A DNA stretch of 64,000 nt from Burkholderiaceae bacterium (GTDB taxonomy: Bacteria; Pseudomonadota; Gammaproteobacteria; Burkholderiales; Burkholderiaceae_C). Positions 61,137-64,000 of the stretch are shown here, piece by piece. The stretch covers positions 1-64,000 of the forward strand of contig JAIRVR010000040.1 in assembly GCA_031253795.1 (NCBI GenBank), written 5' to 3'. The stretch's first letter is position 1. Each line of letters begins with the position of its first letter. The position numbers were made by a program, and so were the translations under genes. Below the pieces are notes generated by a model, which saw only the letters and a list, made by a program, of their open reading frames with translations, ran no database searches and was not told where the DNA came from.

Positions 61137-61508
61137 ATGACCACCAGCAACACCCCCGCGGACAAGCTCGCAGCGCTGCGCCACCAGATCGACCAGTTCT
61201 CTGAAGTCAGAGACTGGGGCAAGTACCACACGCCAAAGAACCTGACCATGGCGTTGAGTGTTGAAGCCTCCGAGCTGATGGAGATCTTCCAGTGGCAAGA
61301 CGGGGCCGAAGGCTTTGCGGCCCTTTCCGACGCCAAGAAAGAGGCTGTGGCACACGAGGTGGCAGATGTGTTCATCTACCTCATGCGCTTCTGCTCCGTG
61401 ACAGGCATCGACCCACTGCAAGCAACCGAGGCCAAGCTCAAGCTGAATGACGCCAAGTACCCGGCCAGTGTGGTAAAGGGCAAATCCGAGAAATACTCCG
61501 ACTATTGA
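61137..61508 (+). CDS. MazG-like nucleotide pyrophosphohydrolase
   Basis: 123-residue all-alpha NTP pyrophosphatase of the MazG/RS21-C6 type. Metal-binding acidic residues are in EASELMEIFQW (about 38-48) and HEVADVFIYLMRF (about 75-87). Such enzymes hydrolyse dNTPs, often modified or surplus ones; phages carry them to shape nucleotide pools or blunt (p)ppGpp signalling. It is followed 3 nt later by the HNH nuclease gene, probably one cargo operon. Confidence 0.85.
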   Translation: MTTSNTPADKLAALRHQIDQFSEVRDWGKYHTPKNLTMALSVEASELMEIFQWQDGAEGFAALSDAKKEAVAHEVADVFIYLMRFCSVTGIDPLQATEAKLKLNDAKYPASVVKGKSEKYSDY

Positions 61509-61511
61509 TCT

Positions 61512-62504
61512 ATGCGTCAGATTTTCATTTTTACAGCAGGCGACAAAACAGCTCGCAAGAACCTAAACGTTTCAATTATTCAGCCGGTACCCTTCTCACT
61601 GATGGAAGAAATAGCAGGTTCTGAAAAAACCTCTTATTTCCAATCAATTTTTCCTGACAATGATGGATTTTATGCATGGGGCGCTGTCCCTGGCGCTGGG
61701 AACGAGCGGAATTGGAAATTGATGCAGCCAGGTGATTTAGTACTCACGGTTTTTGAAAAAAAATATCACTTCCTATCATCAGTTGTTGGAAAATTAAATA
61801 ACCCAGAGCTATCTCAAAGAATTTGGGGAAACAATCCAGGAGGGTACACGTGGCAATACATGTACATTTTAACGAAACCACAACCAATCGCGGTAAATTT
61901 ATCAGACAAACCCGCAATAGATTATCTTCCATCGAAATTTCAAGGTTATGCAAAAATTTCCGAAAAGAAAGTTCTTAGAATTTTAGAGAACTATGGAAGC
62001 CTGGAAAACTTCATAAAAGATGCTTTTGCGCAGAACATCCCTCCCACGCCGGCTGAAAAGGAAATTGCCCACGCCAGATCAGAAGCTGAAGCCATCCCCC
62101 CCTTCACCCCAAGCAATCTTGTTGATGGCCGCGAGAAGGTATTCCGCGAGGTGGTACGCAGAGAAGGACAGCCAATATTTCGAAGCCAATTGCTTGTGGC
62201 TTACGACAATCGCTGTGCCGTGACCGGCTGCGAGGTCGAAGCAGTGCTTGAGGCAGCCCACATTGCGCCATATCTCGGGAAAGAGTCGAACACCGTTCAA
62301 AATGGACTGCTGCTTCGAGCAGACATACACACCCTCTTCGATTTGGGCCAGCTCAAAATCACGGCAGCAGGAAAGATCGAACTCGATGAGAAGCTGTTTG
62401 GCACCATGTATGGGGAGCTTCACGGTAAGCAGATTCGCAAGCCGATCAGCAAGGCGGCTGCCCCGAGCATCGCTGCATTGGAGTTGAAGTTCGGACTGGC
62501 CTGA
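61512..62504 (+). CDS. HNH endonuclease with EVE/PUA-like N-terminus (putative type IV restriction)
   Basis: 330 residues. The N-terminal part (WGAVPGAGNERNWKLMQPGD, LTVFEKKYHFLSSVVGKL) resembles an EVE/PUA-like base-reader domain; the C-terminal part has an HNH motif: AVTGC, EAAHIAPYLGKES, VQNGLLLRADIHTLFDLGQL. This layout is seen in modification-dependent endonucleases. The gene is markedly AT-rich in its first 600 nt. It ends inside what should be the next phage gene, so the module was inserted there. Confidence 0.75.
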   Translation: MRQIFIFTAGDKTARKNLNVSIIQPVPFSLMEEIAGSEKTSYFQSIFPDNDGFYAWGAVPGAGNERNWKLMQPGDLVLTVFEKKYHFLSSVVGKLNNPELSQRIWGNNPGGYTWQYMYILTKPQPIAVNLSDKPAIDYLPSKFQGYAKISEKKVLRILENYGSLENFIKDAFAQNIPPTPAEKEIAHARSEAEAIPPFTPSNLVDGREKVFREVVRREGQPIFRSQLLVAYDNRCAVTGCEVEAVLEAAHIAPYLGKESNTVQNGLLLRADIHTLFDLGQLKITAAGKIELDEKLFGTMYGELHGKQIRKPISKAAAPSIAALELKFGLA

Positions 62505-62684
62505 CGCTTCAACTCCACTATCGCCCGGGTCGATCAAGCCAGCGGCCCAGGCACACCCGCCTCGCGCGAGCGCACCCATGGTTGGGCTGTCGTTCTTCTT
62601 GCGCAGGGTGTCGATCTGCGCGTTGGCATGGCGCTCGATGGCGCGCCACGTCGGTGAGGTGAAGTCGATGCCCGGGTTCGTCAT
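62505..62684 (-). pseudogene. Truncated phage gene next to the portal gene
   Basis: MTNPGIDFTSPTWRAIERHA, NAQIDTLRKKNDSPTMGALA reads as a proper phage protein start for about 42-60 codons from 62684. It then continues as non-conserved antisense of the HNH gene. Its expected 3' end is missing, evidently replaced by the MazG-HNH cargo. Confidence 0.55.
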
Positions 62685-62690
62685 GGCTTG

Positions 62691-62724
62691 CAGTGTCCAG
62701 AGGAACACCCTCTGGAGCGAACCC
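62691..62724 (-). promoter_or_regulatory. Phage element copy A (GGGTTCG-N21-ACACTG)
   Basis: GGGTTCG-N21-ACACTG on the minus strand, 6 nt before the ATG at 62684 and just past the portal stop. The N21 contains a perfect 7-bp hairpin (CCAGAGG/CCTCTGG). Confidence 0.75.
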
Positions 62725-62734
62725 TGGCCGGGGG

Positions 62735-64000
62735 TCAGCCCCGCGCGCCGTCAGCGGCCGGCGTCTCGATGCCCTGGCGCACGCCCAGCAGCGGGCTGTC
62801 GGGGCGCAGCGGCGTCAGCGGGTCGGTGTTGTTGGGCATGGCGCCAGGGTCGGGCTGCTGCTGGGGTGTGATCCATCCGCCCTGCGGCACGATGGGCGCG
62901 GCGTCCTTGTCCTGGAAGCCCACCGACCTGGCCAAGCCGTCGGCGAGCGTGGCCACGGCCGGATTCATCGAAATGAGCTGGCCGGTCTGCACGCCGCTGT
63001 ACAGCGTCTCCATGCCAGTGTTGGTAGCGTCGGCATCTGCCTTACGGGCCTGGGCCGCCAACAGTTGGGCCTTGGCCTGCACCGTCGGGTCCTGGCCCTG
63101 CTGCGCGCGCTGAGCCTTCTGCTCGTCCGTGTACTGGAAGTTCGTGGGGTCCAGGCGCTGGCCCTTGCACAGCTCGGCCGCCAGCTTGGCGGGGTCCAGC
63201 TCGTAGATGGGATTGGCCGACACCTGCAGCAGCGTCATCAGGAACTGCTGCTGGGCGTCCCGCTCGACCAGGGCCGAGCTGGCGCGCACGTCGATCTGGA
63301 AGTCGCCCTTGATGCTCTCGTCGTCCGAGTAGGTCATCATCCAGTCGAAGTACCGCTGGATGTGGGGCCTGGTCATGTAGTCGTCGAAGCGCTTGGCCAG
63401 GCGCCGCAGCACGCTGGTGGCGTTGTTGTTCTGCATCTGCATGCCACCCAAGGTGTTGGGCGCATTGCCGCGGATGCCCTGCAGCATGGCCGGCATGCCT
63501 GTGGTGTCCTCGGCCATCTTGAGGGCGAAGTTGATGATGTTCATCAGCGGGACCTGCACGCTGGGCACCACGAACGCATTGAAGGCAGCGCGCACGTCTG
63601 GGGCATCTGCATTGGCCTCCGCCCGCCAGACCTTGCCGGGACGCAAGGTGAAGCTGCCATCCTCGGGCGTGATCCCGTTGCCGATGACGACCTGTGGGGC
63701 CGCCGACAGGCCGGCGTTGTCCATCATGGCGCGGGCCGACCCGTTGAGCATGCGCTGCGCGGTGCGGACCTGGCGGCTGATACCGACACCCCAGGGCATG
63801 CCCGGGCGGCGCTGCCAGGCCAGCACGTCGTAGGGAAACTCGCCATCCTCCTGGGGGCTGAGCACGCGCAGGGATTCGGACAGCGACCGCATGGTGCTGC
63901 TGCGGTTCGCCAGGCTGGAAGCCTTGCCCGCCGCTTCGGCCAGCTTGCCGCGCTGCTCCTTGGTCAGTTCCTCAGCCGGGGCGCTGCGCAGGATGGCCGC
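62735..64000 (-). CDS. Phage portal (head-tail connector) protein, 5' part beyond window
   Basis: At least 421 residues are visible; the frame stays open to the window edge (upstream ELTKEQRGKLAEAAGKASSL precedes the first in-frame ATG at 63892). Blocks such as GEFPYDVLAWQRRPGMPWGV, MLNGSARAMMDNAGLSAAPQ and VPLMNIINFALKMAEDTTGM fit T7-type podovirus head-tail connectors. The Gln-rich tail near the C-terminus is typical. It is the first phage structural gene seen from the right. Confidence 0.75.
   Translation of the reverse strand, partial: AAILRSAPAEELTKEQRGKLAEAAGKASSLANRSSTMRSLSESLRVLSPQEDGEFPYDVLAWQRRPGMPWGVGISRQVRTAQRMLNGSARAMMDNAGLSAAPQVVIGNGITPEDGSFTLRPGKVWRAEANADAPDVRAAFNAFVVPSVQVPLMNIINFALKMAEDTTGMPAMLQGIRGNAPNTLGGMQMQNNNATSVLRRLAKRFDDYMTRPHIQRYFDWMMTYSDDESIKGDFQIDVRASSALVERDAQQQFLMTLLQVSANPIYELDPAKLAAELCKGQRLDPTNFQYTDEQKAQRAQQGQDPTVQAKAQLLAAQARKADADATNTGMETLYSGVQTGQLISMNPAVATLADGLARSVGFQDKDAAPIVPQGGWITPQQQPDPGAMPNNTDPLTPLRPDSPLLGVRQGIETPAADGARG

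Larger units (their letters stand above)
47072..64000. mobile_element. Mosaic, apparently decaying prophage (continues past window end)
   Basis: From the tRNA-Pro 3' end onward the gene style changes. There are phage structural genes on the minus strand (portal, LPD38 protein, tail/host-interaction genes), many small unknown genes, gene fragments, and AT-richer cargo on both strands. No integrase, terminase or capsid gene was found in the window; they may lie beyond 64000 or be lost. Phage-type genes occur from about 48500; that the element begins exactly at the tRNA is inferred from the common use of tRNA 3' ends as attachment sites. No duplicated tRNA end is visible. Confidence 0.7.

Noticed and set aside
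62079-62504. Minus-strand frame continuing the small phage gene antisense to the HNH gene
   Set aside because: The conserved start ends near 62505; the rest is antisense of a well-supported HNH nuclease and has no phage-like features.

Overview
The window is chromosomal DNA of a GC-rich betaproteobacterium. Gene content, protein style and synteny (thrS-infC-rpmI-rplT-pheS, bfd-tonB-exbBD-hemP, cysI-DUF934-cysHDN) point to Comamonadaceae, most likely a Delftia/Comamonas-like organism. The assignment comes from recognising gene families, not from a database search.

Positions 1-47071 are ordinary, dense chromosome. 1-4787 (minus strand) is the translation operon thrS-infC-rpmI-rplT-pheS. It is headed by a threonine-rich leader peptide with mutually exclusive RNA pairings that form a classical attenuator. 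4788-13933 holds isocitrate lyase with an operator-rich upstream region, an EamA exporter, a SWIB protein, an FMN hydroxyacid dehydrogenase, a Fur-controlled iron block (bfd, tonB, exbB, exbD, hemP), a GlcG/HbpS-like protein and a Bax1-I membrane protein. 14019-19892 holds rlmD, a MurA-family enolpyruvyltransferase, and a small operon led by a GbsR/MarR-type regulator with a palindromic operator. 19909-27073 (minus) is an eight-gene sulfur-scavenging operon: sulfate-binding protein, ssuE, two ssuA-like genes, ssuD, ssuC, ssuB and a TOBE protein. 27221-30268 holds yggX, a TRIC-family channel and mnmC. 30336-36790 is a six-gene uptake system: TonB-dependent receptor, TupA-like lipoprotein, DUF2478, and a MolBCA/BtuCDF-type ABC importer. 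A ModE-like palindrome lies upstream, so molybdate or tungstate is the likely cargo. 38059-43394 is assimilatory sulfate reduction (cysI, DUF934, cysH, cysD, cysN). It is followed by fdxA with a ferredoxin-NADP reductase, psd, infA and tRNA-Pro.

From the 3' end of tRNA-Pro (47071) to the window end is a mosaic, apparently decaying prophage. The ancestral phage genes are on the minus strand: portal, a truncated small gene, a glycine-rich virion protein, a shortened LPD38 polyvalent protein, and tail or host-interaction proteins. Four of them are preceded by a previously unlabelled bipartite element, GGGTTCG-N21-ACACTG, with exactly invariant spacing. Between them sit cargo genes of different base composition: an SOS-controlled SRAP protein that appears to start at AUC, a proteasome-like Ntn hydrolase, a MazG-like pyrophosphatase, an EVE-like/HNH nuclease, secreted proteins, and an orphan type I-F CRISPR mini-array (five repeats, four 32-nt spacers) without cas genes. 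No capsid, terminase or integrase gene is visible in the window. The gene fragments at 49431-50035 and 62505-62684 are rearrangement scars.

The most unusual items are the phage-borne orphan CRISPR array, the 34-bp phage element, the thrS attenuator, the putative TonB-dependent oxometalate importer with its ModE-like box, and two genes with non-canonical start codons (infC AUA, SRAP AUC).
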